64,000 nt of DNA from Acidobacteriota bacterium (lineage in GTDB: Bacteria; Acidobacteriota; Terriglobia; 20CM-2-55-15), in contig JAJEEE010000037.1 in NCBI GenBank assembly GCA_022821145.1, positions 171,690 through 235,689 on the forward strand. Direction: 5' to 3'. The notes beneath the pieces were generated by a model. It was not told the origin of the DNA, did not search any database, and saw only the letters and a list, made by a program, of their open reading frames with translations. This document shows, one piece after another, positions 17,282 through 25,249 of this stretch. The stretch's first letter is position 1. Every line of letters begins with the position of its first letter. Made by a program: the position numbers and the translations under genes.

Positions 17282-17674
17282 ATGAACAAGCGCCGCAACA
17301 TCGAGATCCCCGGACTCGAGCACGCGAACCCGATACCCTTGGCCACGATGATGGGCCCGTTCCTCGTCAGTGGCGGCATCCCCGGACGCGACCCCGCCAC
17401 GGGCGGAACGGGCGCGGACTTCGACACGCAGGTGGCCCTGATGTTCCGGAACGTCCGGCGCGTCATGGAAGCCGCCGGCGGCACGACCGACGACATCATC
17501 AAGCTGACGGTCTGGATGAAGAGCGGCCGGGACAAGAAGGCGCTGAACGCCGAGTGGCTGGCCATGTTTCCCGACCCATCCTCAAGGCCCGCGCGGCACA
17601 CGTTCGTCTACGACGATCTTCCGCTGGACTACGAGGTCCAGTGCGAAATCATGGCGGTGATCGGAGGGTTCTGA
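17282..17674 (+). CDS. RidA/YjgF family protein
   Basis: A 130-residue protein of the Rid family, whose archetype hydrolyses reactive enamine/imine intermediates such as 2-aminoacrylate. The family features are present: the GPFLVSGGIP strand, the NVRRVMEAAGGTTDDIIKLT helix-strand and the PARHTF segment with the conserved active-site arginine, followed by EVQCEIMAVI. It may belong to a subgroup other than RidA proper because the loop after the arginine differs. ATG 17282 gives the normal family length; the frame is open further upstream without a ribosome site. It stands alone between a membrane protein and a toxin-antitoxin pair. Confidence 0.88.
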   Translation: MNKRRNIEIPGLEHANPIPLATMMGPFLVSGGIPGRDPATGGTGADFDTQVALMFRNVRRVMEAAGGTTDDIIKLTVWMKSGRDKKALNAEWLAMFPDPSSRPARHTFVYDDLPLDYEVQCEIMAVIGGF

Positions 17675-17757
17675 CGTCCGGGTTGCCGCCGCGTGCGCGG
17701 ACGACGCACGGTCGCCCGGCGAGAGCGCGCATCGAAGCGCTTCCGAACGGACCCGTG

Positions 17758-18162
17758 CTACTCGAGAAAGCGCGTCCTGACCCGGTATCGCTCGTAAACC
17801 GGCAGCGCCCGCCGGTCGCATGTCACCAGTTCGAACCCGGCGCCGGCGGCCGTCGCGGCGACCAGCGCATCGTATGCGGCGCCGCCCTTCACCTCGTGAT
17901 CGGGCAACCCGAATACGAAGGCTCGATACGCTCGTTCACTCAGTTGCAGAAACGGTTGCGGAAAACGGGTTTCCAGAAACCGGCGCACGACGGTCCCCGG
18001 CGCACGATGCGGCGGCGGCAACCGTGTCAGCACCGAGTACGATTCCAGCGCGCAGTGGGCGATCAACCTCGATTCGCTGTCCAGGGCGCGGCGCGCCGCT
18101 TCATGGTGATCGTGCCAGGATGCAAAAGCCGCAACCACGGCGCTGGTGTCGGCGGTTCTCAC
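17758..18162 (-). CDS. PIN-domain toxin (VapC-like)
   Basis: A 134-residue ribonuclease-type toxin. The PIN acidic set is complete: Asp5 (ADTSA), Glu40 (ALESYS), Asp98 (YDALVAA) and Asp116 (TCDRRAL). GTG 18162 overlaps the antitoxin stop by four bases (GTGA), the usual arrangement for toxin-antitoxin pairs, and the frame upstream is a shadow of the antitoxin. The target is likely tRNA or rRNA by analogy with VapC; not deducible here. Confidence 0.87.
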   Translation of the reverse strand: MRTADTSAVVAAFASWHDHHEAARRALDSESRLIAHCALESYSVLTRLPPPHRAPGTVVRRFLETRFPQPFLQLSERAYRAFVFGLPDHEVKGGAAYDALVAATAAGAGFELVTCDRRALPVYERYRVRTRFLE

Positions 18163-18404
18163 CTTCGGATCCGATCCAGAGTGTCCCGGACCTGCTCCGC
18201 CCGCAGCGGAGGCAATTCCGTCTCCGGTATCGCGACGACGCCTTTCCCCCGTTTCTCCAGGCGCATCGCCGTCGGAACGATCTCGATCTCGAAACCCGTG
18301 TCGCTGGCGTGGATATCGAGCGTCTGGCCCGGTTCGAGGCCCAACGACTCCCTTAGCGGTTTTGGAACGACGATTCGGCCGGCGGCATCGATCCTGGTTT
18401 TCAT
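18159..18404 (-). CDS. AbrB/MazE-fold antitoxin
   Basis: An 81-residue DNA-binding antitoxin. The N-terminal swapped-hairpin motif (DAAGRIVVPKPLRESLGL, residues 6-23) is the SpoVT/AbrB type, and the charged C-terminal tail would wrap the toxin. It is the first gene of the pair and probably represses it through the palindrome directly upstream of its ATG. Both genes are short and free-standing, as for mobile or addictive modules. Confidence 0.88.
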   Translation of the reverse strand: MKTRIDAAGRIVVPKPLRESLGLEPGQTLDIHASDTGFEIEIVPTAMRLEKRGKGVVAIPETELPPLRAEQVRDTLDRIRR

Positions 18405-18411
18405 GGAGAAT

Positions 18412-18435
18412 ATGATGCCATGAATATGGCATCAT
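18412..18435 (-). promoter_or_regulatory. Palindromic operator of the toxin-antitoxin pair
   Basis: Perfect inverted repeat with ten-base arms ATGATGCCAT and ATGGCATCAT around GAAT. It ends 8 bases upstream of the antitoxin start codon, where an AbrB-type dimer would bind and repress. No other copy was noticed in the window. Confidence 0.75.
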
Positions 18436-18590
18436 TGGCGCCATTCTAACGCTGTCAAGGACCCGTTCGGACGGAACCGGCGTCGCCCAGAAAACGGCGT
18501 CTCGCCATCGTCAACCGTGGTAGAGTGCCCGGCGACACGATCGGCGACCGGAACCCCTCGCGACTGGAACCCCGCGACCAAGGAGCGTCC

Positions 18591-20030
18591 ATGACCTCAG
18601 CGAGCCTGCCCACCTCACGGAAGGAGATCGTCAGCCTGTTCGTCGCGGTCGCGGCGTCGGCCGTCGTCCTGTACCTGCCGACGCCCGAGGGGCTGGGGGT
18701 TCCGGGACAGAGGACGGCGGCGCTGTTCGTCCTGATCCTGATCCTGTGGTCGACCGAGGCCATTCCGATCACGATCGGCGCCCTGCTGGCGCTCGTGCTC
18801 CAGCCCATCCTGGGCCTGAACGACCTGGACACGGCCTTCGAGAACTTCATCGGCCTGGTGTTCTTCTTCGTGCTGATCATGTTCATCGTGGCGCTGGCCT
18901 GGGTGAAGACCGGGCTGGCTCACCGGTTCGCGCTGGCGTTGATCAGCCGGGCCGGGACCGACTCCCGGCGCGTGATCCTGGTCTTCACCGTCGGCACGGG
19001 CATGGTCTCGCTGATCGTCTCCGACGTTCCGACCTGCGCCATCTTCATGGCCGTGGCGCTGGGCATATTCGACCGTCTCAAGCTCGAGCCCGGCAAGTCG
19101 CAGTTCGCCCGCGGCCTCATGCTGGCCATTCCGCTGGGCGCGCTCGTCGGCGGCGTCGGGACGATCGCCGGCAGCTCGATCAACGTCCTGGGCCTGCAGA
19201 TCATCCAGGACAACGGCGGGCCCGAGATCACCTTCCTGCAGTGGATGGCGATCGGCATCCCGATGGTGCTGATCCTGCTGCCCACGACCGCGTTCGTCAT
19301 CTCGCGCGCGTTCAAGCCCGAGATCGCCGACATCGGCAACATCGACGACATCCGGAAGGAACTGGCCGATCTCGGACCCCTGACCTCCGCCGAGAAGAAA
19401 GTCCTGGTCATCCAGAGCCTGATGCTGGTCTGCTGGATCGCCGGGTCGTTCCCGGACACGCTGTTTTTCCGCTATTTCGACGTGGTCACCGTGGGCGTCT
19501 TCGGCGCCGCGCTGATGTTCCTGCCCGGCATCAAGCTGTTCACCTGGAAGGAGGCCCAGGCCGCGACGAGTTGGGAAATCCTGATGATGGCCGGCGCCGT
19601 CGCCACCTTGGGCGCGGCGTCGTCTTCGAGCGGATTGGCGCAGTGGCTGGTGGATATCTCGCTCGGAGGCATGAGCGATTTCCCGATCGTCCTGATCCTG
19701 GCGTTGATCAGCCTGTTCACGGTGGTGATTCACCTGATGCTGCCGGTTTCGCCGGTGATCAACGCGATCATGATCCCGCCGATCATGCTCCTGGCCGTCG
19801 AGGCCGGCGTGAACCCGGCCCTCTACGCCCTGCCCGTCATCTTCACGGCGTCCTGCGCCATGCTGATTCCGCTGGACCCGGTGCCGCTGCTGACGTTCAG
19901 CAAGGGCTACTACAGCATGTTCGACATGTTCAAGCCGGGCGCCATCGTGAGCATCGTCTGGGTGATCGTCATGACGGCCATCCTGATGACCGTCGGACCG
20001 ATGATCGGGTTGATGGAGGTGCCGTCCTGA
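18591..20030 (+). CDS. DASS (SLC13) family sodium:dicarboxylate or sulfate symporter
   Basis: A 479-residue inner-membrane carrier with about 11-12 helices, usual for DASS. Two hairpin-type repeats are recognisable: one around residues 170-210 with GTIAGSSINVLG, the other around 380-410 with MLPVSPVINAIM, corresponding to the substrate and sodium binding loops of family members such as VcINDY. AAGGAG at 18580-18585 precedes ATG 18591; the frame is open upstream but lacks a site. Substrates could be C4-dicarboxylates, citrate or sulfate. It lies upstream of the LigM-like gene by about 220 bases on the same strand. Confidence 0.9.
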   Translation: MTSASLPTSRKEIVSLFVAVAASAVVLYLPTPEGLGVPGQRTAALFVLILILWSTEAIPITIGALLALVLQPILGLNDLDTAFENFIGLVFFFVLIMFIVALAWVKTGLAHRFALALISRAGTDSRRVILVFTVGTGMVSLIVSDVPTCAIFMAVALGIFDRLKLEPGKSQFARGLMLAIPLGALVGGVGTIAGSSINVLGLQIIQDNGGPEITFLQWMAIGIPMVLILLPTTAFVISRAFKPEIADIGNIDDIRKELADLGPLTSAEKKVLVIQSLMLVCWIAGSFPDTLFFRYFDVVTVGVFGAALMFLPGIKLFTWKEAQAATSWEILMMAGAVATLGAASSSSGLAQWLVDISLGGMSDFPIVLILALISLFTVVIHLMLPVSPVINAIMIPPIMLLAVEAGVNPALYALPVIFTASCAMLIPLDPVPLLTFSKGYYSMFDMFKPGAIVSIVWVIVMTAILMTVGPMIGLMEVPS

Positions 20031-20055
20031 CGCGGCCGCGCGAGCGGTGTAGAAT
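20027..20055 (+). promoter_or_regulatory. Possible promoter for the LigM-like gene
   Basis: CTGACG at 20027-20032 and TAGAAT at 20050-20055 with a 17-base gap. The -35 element overlaps the stop of the carrier gene. Each box matches about four or five of six consensus positions, so this is only a candidate. The remaining 190 bases to the start show no gene or hairpin. Confidence 0.35.
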
Positions 20056-20249
20056 AGGCGCTTCGCCTTGATGGACACCGTGTCGGTTCGCACGTCATGA
20101 AGCACTCACTGCCGGCGCCGGCCGTTGCCGCCGCGGGCGACTCGACAACCTTGGGCTGCCGAACCGTTCCCTGACCGGAACCTGGACGCACGGTGCGAGC
20201 ATCGGCGACTTTTCCGTTACACGACACTGATCACAGGACAAGAGAGGTC

Positions 20250-21656
20250 ATGACACACAGTCTGGAGGATCGTATCCGGGCGGCGGGCGGCCCCACCGCC
20301 CTGCTCCGCCACTCGCAAACCGGCCCCTACGTCTACCCGGTCGTCCCGCCCGAGTACACGAACTGGCGCGACGAGCAGCGCGCCTGGCAGCAGAGCTGCG
20401 TGCTGTTCAACCAGAGCTACCACATGACCGACATGTACGTGTCCGGGCCCGACGCGTTCCGCCTGCTGGAAGGATTGGGGATCAACTCCTTCAAGAACTT
20501 CGCGCCCAACAAGGCCAAGCAGTTCGTGGCCTGCAACCACGACGGCTACGTCATCGGCGACGTCGTCCTGTTCTACCTGGAGGAGAACCTGTTCAACCTG
20601 GTCGGCCGCCCCTCGGTCCACAACTGGGTGCGGTATCACTGCGAGACCGGGGGCTACGACGCGGCCACGGAAGTGGACGAGCGGGCCGCGGCCCGCCTCG
20701 GCGGGGGGCCGGTCACCCGGAAGGCGTATCGCTACCAGGTGCAGGGCCCCAACGCCCTGAAGCTGCTGGAGAAGGTGACGGGCCAACCCGTGCCCGAGGT
20801 CCGTTTCTTCAACATGGTCGACTTCACGATCGCGGGCCGGCGGGTCCGCGGCCTGCGGCACGGGATGGCGGGACAGGCCGGTTTCGAGCTGTTCGGGCCC
20901 TGGGGCGAGGGCGACGCGGTGAAGGCGGCGCTGGTGGAAGCGGGCGAGGAATTCGGCCTGCGCCTTGTGGGCGCCCGGGCGTATTCCTCGAACACGCTGG
21001 AATCCGGGTGGATTCCTTCGCCCCTGCCGGCGATCTACTCGGGCGATGCGATGGAGCCGTACCGGAAATGGCTGCCGGGAAACGGCTACGAGGCGATCGC
21101 GTCGCTGGGGGGCAGCTTCTATTCCGACGACATCCGCGACTACTACCTGACGCCGTGGGACCTGGACTACGGGCGCATCCTCCGGTTCGACCACGACTTC
21201 ATCGGGCGCGAGGCGCTGGAGGCCCGGGCGGCGGGGCCGCACCGGAAGGAAGTCACGCTCGCGCTCGACAACGAGGACGTGACGCGCGCGCTGGGAACGA
21301 TGTTCCAGGCCGACGGCCGCGCCAAGTACTTCGACTTTCCCTCGGCCGTCTACGCCACGCTCCCCTACGACAAGGTCACGAAGGACGGGCGGACGATCGG
21401 CATCTCCACCTGGTGCGGGTACAGCGCCAACGAGGGCCGCATGCTGACGCTGGCGATCCTCGATCCGGAGTACGCCGAGCCCGGGACGGAGGTCACGTTC
21501 GTATGGGGCGAGGAGGACGGCGGCTCGTCCAAACCCACCGTCGAGCGCCACGTCCAGACCGAGATCCGGGCCGTCGTGTCGCCGGTGCCCTACGTGGAGG
21601 TCGCCCGCACCCGATACCGGTCGGATCCGCGTCCCGCGGGCGCCGGGGCGTCATGA
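20250..21656 (+). CDS. ligM: LigM-like tetrahydrofolate-dependent aromatic O-demethylase (GcvT family)
   Basis: Likely moves the methyl of vanillate or 3-O-methylgallate to tetrahydrofolate, giving protocatechuate or gallate and 5-methyl-tetrahydrofolate. The 468 residues match LigM of Sphingobium (about 470) rather than GcvT (about 365). Segments I recall from LigM recur: QTGPYVYPVV near the N-terminus, SNTLESGWIPSPLPAIY near residue 250 and FDHDFIGREALEA near 310. ATG 20250 follows AGAGAGG. Its stop overlaps the start of the exported hydrolase gene (ATGA). The metF gene at 1888-3324 would regenerate methylene-tetrahydrofolate. Other GcvT-like demethylases, for example of syringate or dimethylglycine, are less likely by length. 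Confidence 0.82.
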   Translation: MTHSLEDRIRAAGGPTALLRHSQTGPYVYPVVPPEYTNWRDEQRAWQQSCVLFNQSYHMTDMYVSGPDAFRLLEGLGINSFKNFAPNKAKQFVACNHDGYVIGDVVLFYLEENLFNLVGRPSVHNWVRYHCETGGYDAATEVDERAAARLGGGPVTRKAYRYQVQGPNALKLLEKVTGQPVPEVRFFNMVDFTIAGRRVRGLRHGMAGQAGFELFGPWGEGDAVKAALVEAGEEFGLRLVGARAYSSNTLESGWIPSPLPAIYSGDAMEPYRKWLPGNGYEAIASLGGSFYSDDIRDYYLTPWDLDYGRILRFDHDFIGREALEARAAGPHRKEVTLALDNEDVTRALGTMFQADGRAKYFDFPSAVYATLPYDKVTKDGRTIGISTWCGYSANEGRMLTLAILDPEYAEPGTEVTFVWGEEDGGSSKPTVERHVQTEIRAVVSPVPYVEVARTRYRSDPRPAGAGAS

Positions 21657-22711
21657 CGCGGCTTCGCGAACCCGCGCGACGGCGTTGGGCCCTCGTCGCG
21701 TGCGCTCTTGTTGCCGTGTCGACTGTTCCGATGGCCCACGCCCAATTCGGCGCGCCGACCATCACGCACATCACCGGCGACCTCTACCGGGGCTCGAACG
21801 GACGCTGGCACAACATCATCCTGGCCACCGAAGACGGCATCCTCATCGGCGACACGCTGAACACGCCGTTCGCAACCGCGCTGAAGGCCCAGCTCGAGGA
21901 GCGGTTTCCCGGCGTCCCGGTCCGCTACGTGGTCTACAGCCACAGTCACTGGGACCATGTCGAGGGCGGCGCCGTGTTCGCCGACACCGCCACGTTCATC
22001 GGCCACGAGACGATGCTGGTAAACATGGACGGCCGCTACCCGCACATGCCGGGCGACATGATCGACCGGAACGAGAACGGCACGTTCGAGCCCGAGGAGT
22101 TCCGCATCCCGGCCGACGCGTCGCCCGGCGTCTGCGGCGGACGTTTCTCCGAGCGAAAGGACGCCGACGGCGACGGTCGCATGACGCCGGCCGAGTACTT
22201 CTCCGAAGTCCATCCGCCGGACATCGTCTACGCCGACCGCATGCGGCTGACCCTGGGCGGTCAGCGGGTCGAGCTGATCCATCCCGGCCGCAACCACGGC
22301 GACGACATGACGGTCCTCTACTTCCCGGACGACGGCGTGGTCTTCGCCGCCGACTTCCTGGCCGACGCGCTCGTGACCGAGTCGATGCGCTCGCTGCCCA
22401 GCGCGTGCGGCCCGTTCGACGGTCACGCCATGTCGGAGTGGATCGATTCGTACCGCGCCGTCGAAGCGCTGGACTTCGAGATCCTGGCCCCGGCGCACGG
22501 GCAGTACTACACCAAGCAGGACGTCGTCGAGACGCGCGAGTACTTCGAGTACCTGGCCGCGGAAGTCTCCCGAGCCATGCGGGCGGGGCTCAGCCTGGAG
22601 GAGATGAAGTCCGAGTTGATGCTCGAGGCCTACGCGGACTGGGCGCAGTACGAGCGGCTGCGCGAGAAGAACATCGAGGCCGCCTACCGGAACCTGACCG
22701 TCTACCGCTGA
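21653..22711 (+). CDS. Exported metallo-beta-lactamase-fold hydrolase with two EF-hand loops
   Basis: A 352-residue protein with a signal peptide to about residue 30. The metal-binding HxHxDH motif is at residues 97-102 (His97, His99, Asp101, His102), with a later His at 215 (PGRNHGDD) and another in PAHGQ near the C-terminus. Between the first motif and His215, about residues 135-185, lie two canonical EF-hand calcium loops: Asp138-x-Asn140-x-Asn142-Gly...Glu149 and Asp170-x-Asp172-x-Asp174-Gly...Glu181. Such an insertion is unusual in this fold and suggests calcium-dependent stability or control in the periplasm. It is translationally coupled to the LigM-like gene (ATGA overlap). Substrate unknown. 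Confidence 0.87.
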   Translation: MTRLREPARRRWALVACALVAVSTVPMAHAQFGAPTITHITGDLYRGSNGRWHNIILATEDGILIGDTLNTPFATALKAQLEERFPGVPVRYVVYSHSHWDHVEGGAVFADTATFIGHETMLVNMDGRYPHMPGDMIDRNENGTFEPEEFRIPADASPGVCGGRFSERKDADGDGRMTPAEYFSEVHPPDIVYADRMRLTLGGQRVELIHPGRNHGDDMTVLYFPDDGVVFAADFLADALVTESMRSLPSACGPFDGHAMSEWIDSYRAVEALDFEILAPAHGQYYTKQDVVETREYFEYLAAEVSRAMRAGLSLEEMKSELMLEAYADWAQYERLREKNIEAAYRNLTVYR

Positions 22712-22721
22712 GAGGCGGCGA

Positions 22722-23126
22722 TCAGTCCGGCCCGCTACCGGAGAATACGGTCCGCCCGTCGGCCAGCATCACCTCGCCGGCGTTCGCCACGTACGGCGCG
22801 TTCCGCGCCCGGAAACCCCGGACCGTGACCCTGTCCCCTTCCTGGAGGGAGTTCCGGGACCAACCCTGCCGGAACAGGATGTTCGGCGTCGTCAACTCGA
22901 AGTCCCAGTTGACGATCTCGCCGTCCTGGTTTTCCACGTCGACGTAGAACCGGGCATGGGGATTGGTCCACTCCACGCGGGTCACCGTGCCGGTCACCTC
23001 GACGGGCCGGTCCCGGTCGAACTCGGCGGCGAAGGCGTGGTGGGCGCGTGCCGCGGCCGGCCCCTCGATGGGGACAAGCGCAACGCACGACGCAGCCATC
23101 GCGATCGGAAGCGCGTAACGGATCAT
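22722..23126 (-). CDS. DUF6152 family periplasmic protein, third copy
   Basis: A 134-residue exported protein: signal peptide to about residue 28, then AHHAF at the mature start. The TRVEWTNPHARFYVDVEN block is close to that of the 8986-9411 protein. ATG 23126 has GAGG about eight bases upstream; the frame extends upstream without a site. It converges with the exported hydrolase gene, with 10 bases between stops. Unlike the other two copies it is not beside a secreted-beta paralogue. Confidence 0.82.
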   Translation of the reverse strand: MIRYALPIAMAASCVALVPIEGPAAARAHHAFAAEFDRDRPVEVTGTVTRVEWTNPHARFYVDVENQDGEIVNWDFELTTPNILFRQGWSRNSLQEGDRVTVRGFRARNAPYVANAGEVMLADGRTVFSGSGPD

Positions 23127-23399
23127 GTGAGCCTCGGCAAGTATGGTACGGCTTCCGATCGATGCGTCCAAGGAATCTTCCCGTTACGGCCACGTTCACG
23201 GGACGACGCCCTCGCCGCCAATCGCCGAAGATCCGGTCGATCCTCTCCTCGGGCATGACCGGAGGTCGATGCCCGCTCCGCCTGGACCGGAAGATGGCCG
23301 GCGTGCCCGACGTTCGGTCACTCTGAAACCGACCGAGGCCGTTTTCAGTCGAATCCCGGCTCCCGGCCCCTGTTCCGAACACTCGGTGAGAAATGCCGG

Positions 23400-23822
23400 C
23401 TAACGGTCCAGCTTCGAAATGATGCCTCCAAGGCAGAAGCCGAACCCGGCGGTCGCCAAGAAGAGAAAGCCGACACCCGAAACATCGACAGCGTAGCGCT
23501 CCAATGCCCTCTCCAGCGCAAACCAGGTCGGGATCACGACCATCAACAGAATCAGGATCGGCACGTTGCGCCAGTATCTGTCCGACGATTTCGCCAGCAG
23601 GGGTTCGGGTTCGAAATAGCGGCCGATGAATAGCTTGTTTCTCAAGTCGAAGGAGACCGTCAACACGATGACGACCGTCAGAAAAGCGTTCGATAACGCA
23701 AGTCCATGATCCGTGCCGAGGAGGATGCCGAACGTCAAGAACACCGCCGTTCCGGCAACGAAGGCAGCCAAGCCCGATCGGACAGTGACTACCGATCGAT
23801 CGGTCAATGCGGATGTGTTCAT
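23400..23822 (-). CDS. Membrane protein, unknown, single-unit relative of the 23990-24838 product
   Basis: A 140-residue protein with about four hydrophobic segments (about 13-34, 39-60, 80-100 and 115-135). The segment LSNAFLTVVIVLTVSFDLRNK resembles the repeated segment of the next upstream protein in spacing and residues (N at the helix start, then F-x-LR at its end), so it may be one unit of that duplicated fold. ATG 23822 follows CGGAG at a good distance. No motif gives a function. About 270 bases separate it from the DUF6152 gene; I see nothing in them. Confidence 0.62.
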   Translation of the reverse strand: MNTSALTDRSVVTVRSGLAAFVAGTAVFLTFGILLGTDHGLALSNAFLTVVIVLTVSFDLRNKLFIGRYFEPEPLLAKSSDRYWRNVPILILLMVVIPTWFALERALERYAVDVSGVGFLFLATAGFGFCLGGIISKLDR

Positions 23823-23989
23823 TTCGTCGGCTCCGGAATGGTATTCCAACGCCGTGGATCGAATCGCGAACATGACGATCCGATTCCCGCCGGCCCGTTG
23901 AGGATCATAGAAGGCGCCATATCGTGACCAGCCTTGGGACGCCGGGCGCGAGCGCCGGTCATGCGCTCCGGGATCCGTGGACCCAGAGC

Positions 23990-24838
23990 CTACGTCGACG
24001 CGCTAACGTGGCGAACCGGATCGCCCGCGCCCTCGATTGCCTCGACATGCCCGAGTGTCCCGGCGTGCATTCCCAAGACCGTCGCGGCGTAACCGGTCAT
24101 CAGCAACGAGAACATGATGCCGAGGTCGACTCGGAATTCGGGTCCGGCATAGAGTTGGAACGCCGCCCACATGATCAGCAACTGTCCGGCGCCGCTGACC
24201 CCAGCCCACGGTCGGAGCATCGGCGTGCCCAGCCTGATCCCGCCCATTTGCCCCGTGCGAATCTGGAAAGCGAAGGCGGCCACGATCGTACCGGCGGCGA
24301 GCCCGTTCATCGCGGCCAATCCCCAGGCCGCCCCCACCCCGAATCCCTGCAACGCCATGACGAACAGGCCGGCCGTAACGGCGACGATCGTCGACACCGC
24401 CGTCAGTAGCGGCGCCTTCGCCGCTCGAGATCCCCACGTCGCGGGTTCCCGGTCGTCGGTCAGGAGAAGTATCGAGCCGATGGACCCCAACTGGAACGCG
24501 GTGAAGCCGACGAGCAGGAACAATGACTGGAACCCGATCTCGACCGCGCGCTCCGACTGGAGGCGCCCGCTCAGGAACGTGAACGTGACGAGTACGAGGA
24601 GCGCGGCATACAGCACGACAGCCCGGTGCGCGCCCGACTTCGGCGTCCACAGTTGCACCAGGAAGCTCCAGTTTCGCAACTGGAAGAACGCGGCCCACGC
24701 CAGAATCCCGGCGGCGAGCCCGTTGGTTGCGGCAAGTCCCACGGGCATCCCGAGGAGCCTTTCGAATCCGGCCCCGACGATCCAGGCTGCGGCGATGGCC
24801 CCGGCCGTCGACCGCTTCGTGAACATGCGTGTTTTCAT
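23990..24838 (-). CDS. Membrane protein with internal duplication, unknown function
   Basis: A 282-residue protein with about eight helices. Two halves repeat: NGLAAGILAWAAFFQLR at residues 39-55 and NGLAAGTIVAAFAFQIR at 178-194, 139 residues apart, each followed by three more hydrophobic segments. This is a duplicated four-helix unit. No charged catalytic or known transport motif is visible. It lies between two other small membrane-protein genes of the same strand (23400-23822 and 25039-25227), suggesting a common role. Start ATG 24838; the site before it is weak. Confidence 0.68.
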   Translation of the reverse strand: MKTRMFTKRSTAGAIAAAWIVGAGFERLLGMPVGLAATNGLAAGILAWAAFFQLRNWSFLVQLWTPKSGAHRAVVLYAALLVLVTFTFLSGRLQSERAVEIGFQSLFLLVGFTAFQLGSIGSILLLTDDREPATWGSRAAKAPLLTAVSTIVAVTAGLFVMALQGFGVGAAWGLAAMNGLAAGTIVAAFAFQIRTGQMGGIRLGTPMLRPWAGVSGAGQLLIMWAAFQLYAGPEFRVDLGIMFSLLMTGYAATVLGMHAGTLGHVEAIEGAGDPVRHVSAST

Positions 24839-25038
24839 CCCGCTACCTCAGGTCCCGAGCACGGAATATCCGACCGTTTGCATCGGGATTCGAGCCTGCA
24901 ACGCGCCTCGTCGAATGAACGAGGCGTGGACCACCGCCGGCATGCGGTTCGCCGCGCGGCTGGTCGCGGTTTCCGCGTTGTTTCCGGGAAGTCCGGAGCG
25001 GCAATGGAAGTCATGCGCTTGACAACGGGTCCGGATCC

Positions 25039-25227
25039 TCACGTGGTGAACATGTCCAGAAGGAACATCGCCAGCAATCCCATGACCGAGAACGCGGAGA
25101 CTCCGGTTGCGATGAGCACGATGCGTTCGAATCCCGTTTCGACTTCCAGCCAGTCCGCAAACTTGGAACCCGCCGCCACGCCGACAATGATCATGGCGAT
25201 TTCGACGATCGCGAGAGCGATACTCAT
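25039..25227 (-). CDS. Small two-helix membrane protein
   Basis: A 62-residue protein with two hydrophobic segments (about 2-20 and 33-58) separated by a short acidic turn (FADWLEVETGFE). It is short, but its composition is clearly membrane-type. It sits 22 bases after the aldehyde dehydrogenase gene on the same strand and about 200 bases before the duplicated membrane protein. Function unknown. Confidence 0.5.
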   Translation of the reverse strand: MSIALAIVEIAMIIVGVAAGSKFADWLEVETGFERIVLIATGVSAFSVMGLLAMFLLDMFTT

Positions 25228-25249
25228 GATCGGTTCGCGCGGCGCGACC

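Noticed and set aside
20056..20249. Short open frame (about 26 codons) before the LigM-like gene
   Set aside because: No ribosome site and no similarity to a leader peptide; a chance frame.
22156..22187. Frame-shift or insertion error suspected in the metallo-beta-lactamase gene because of extra residues
   Set aside because: The extra residues form two perfect EF-hand loops in the same frame, so it is a true insertion.
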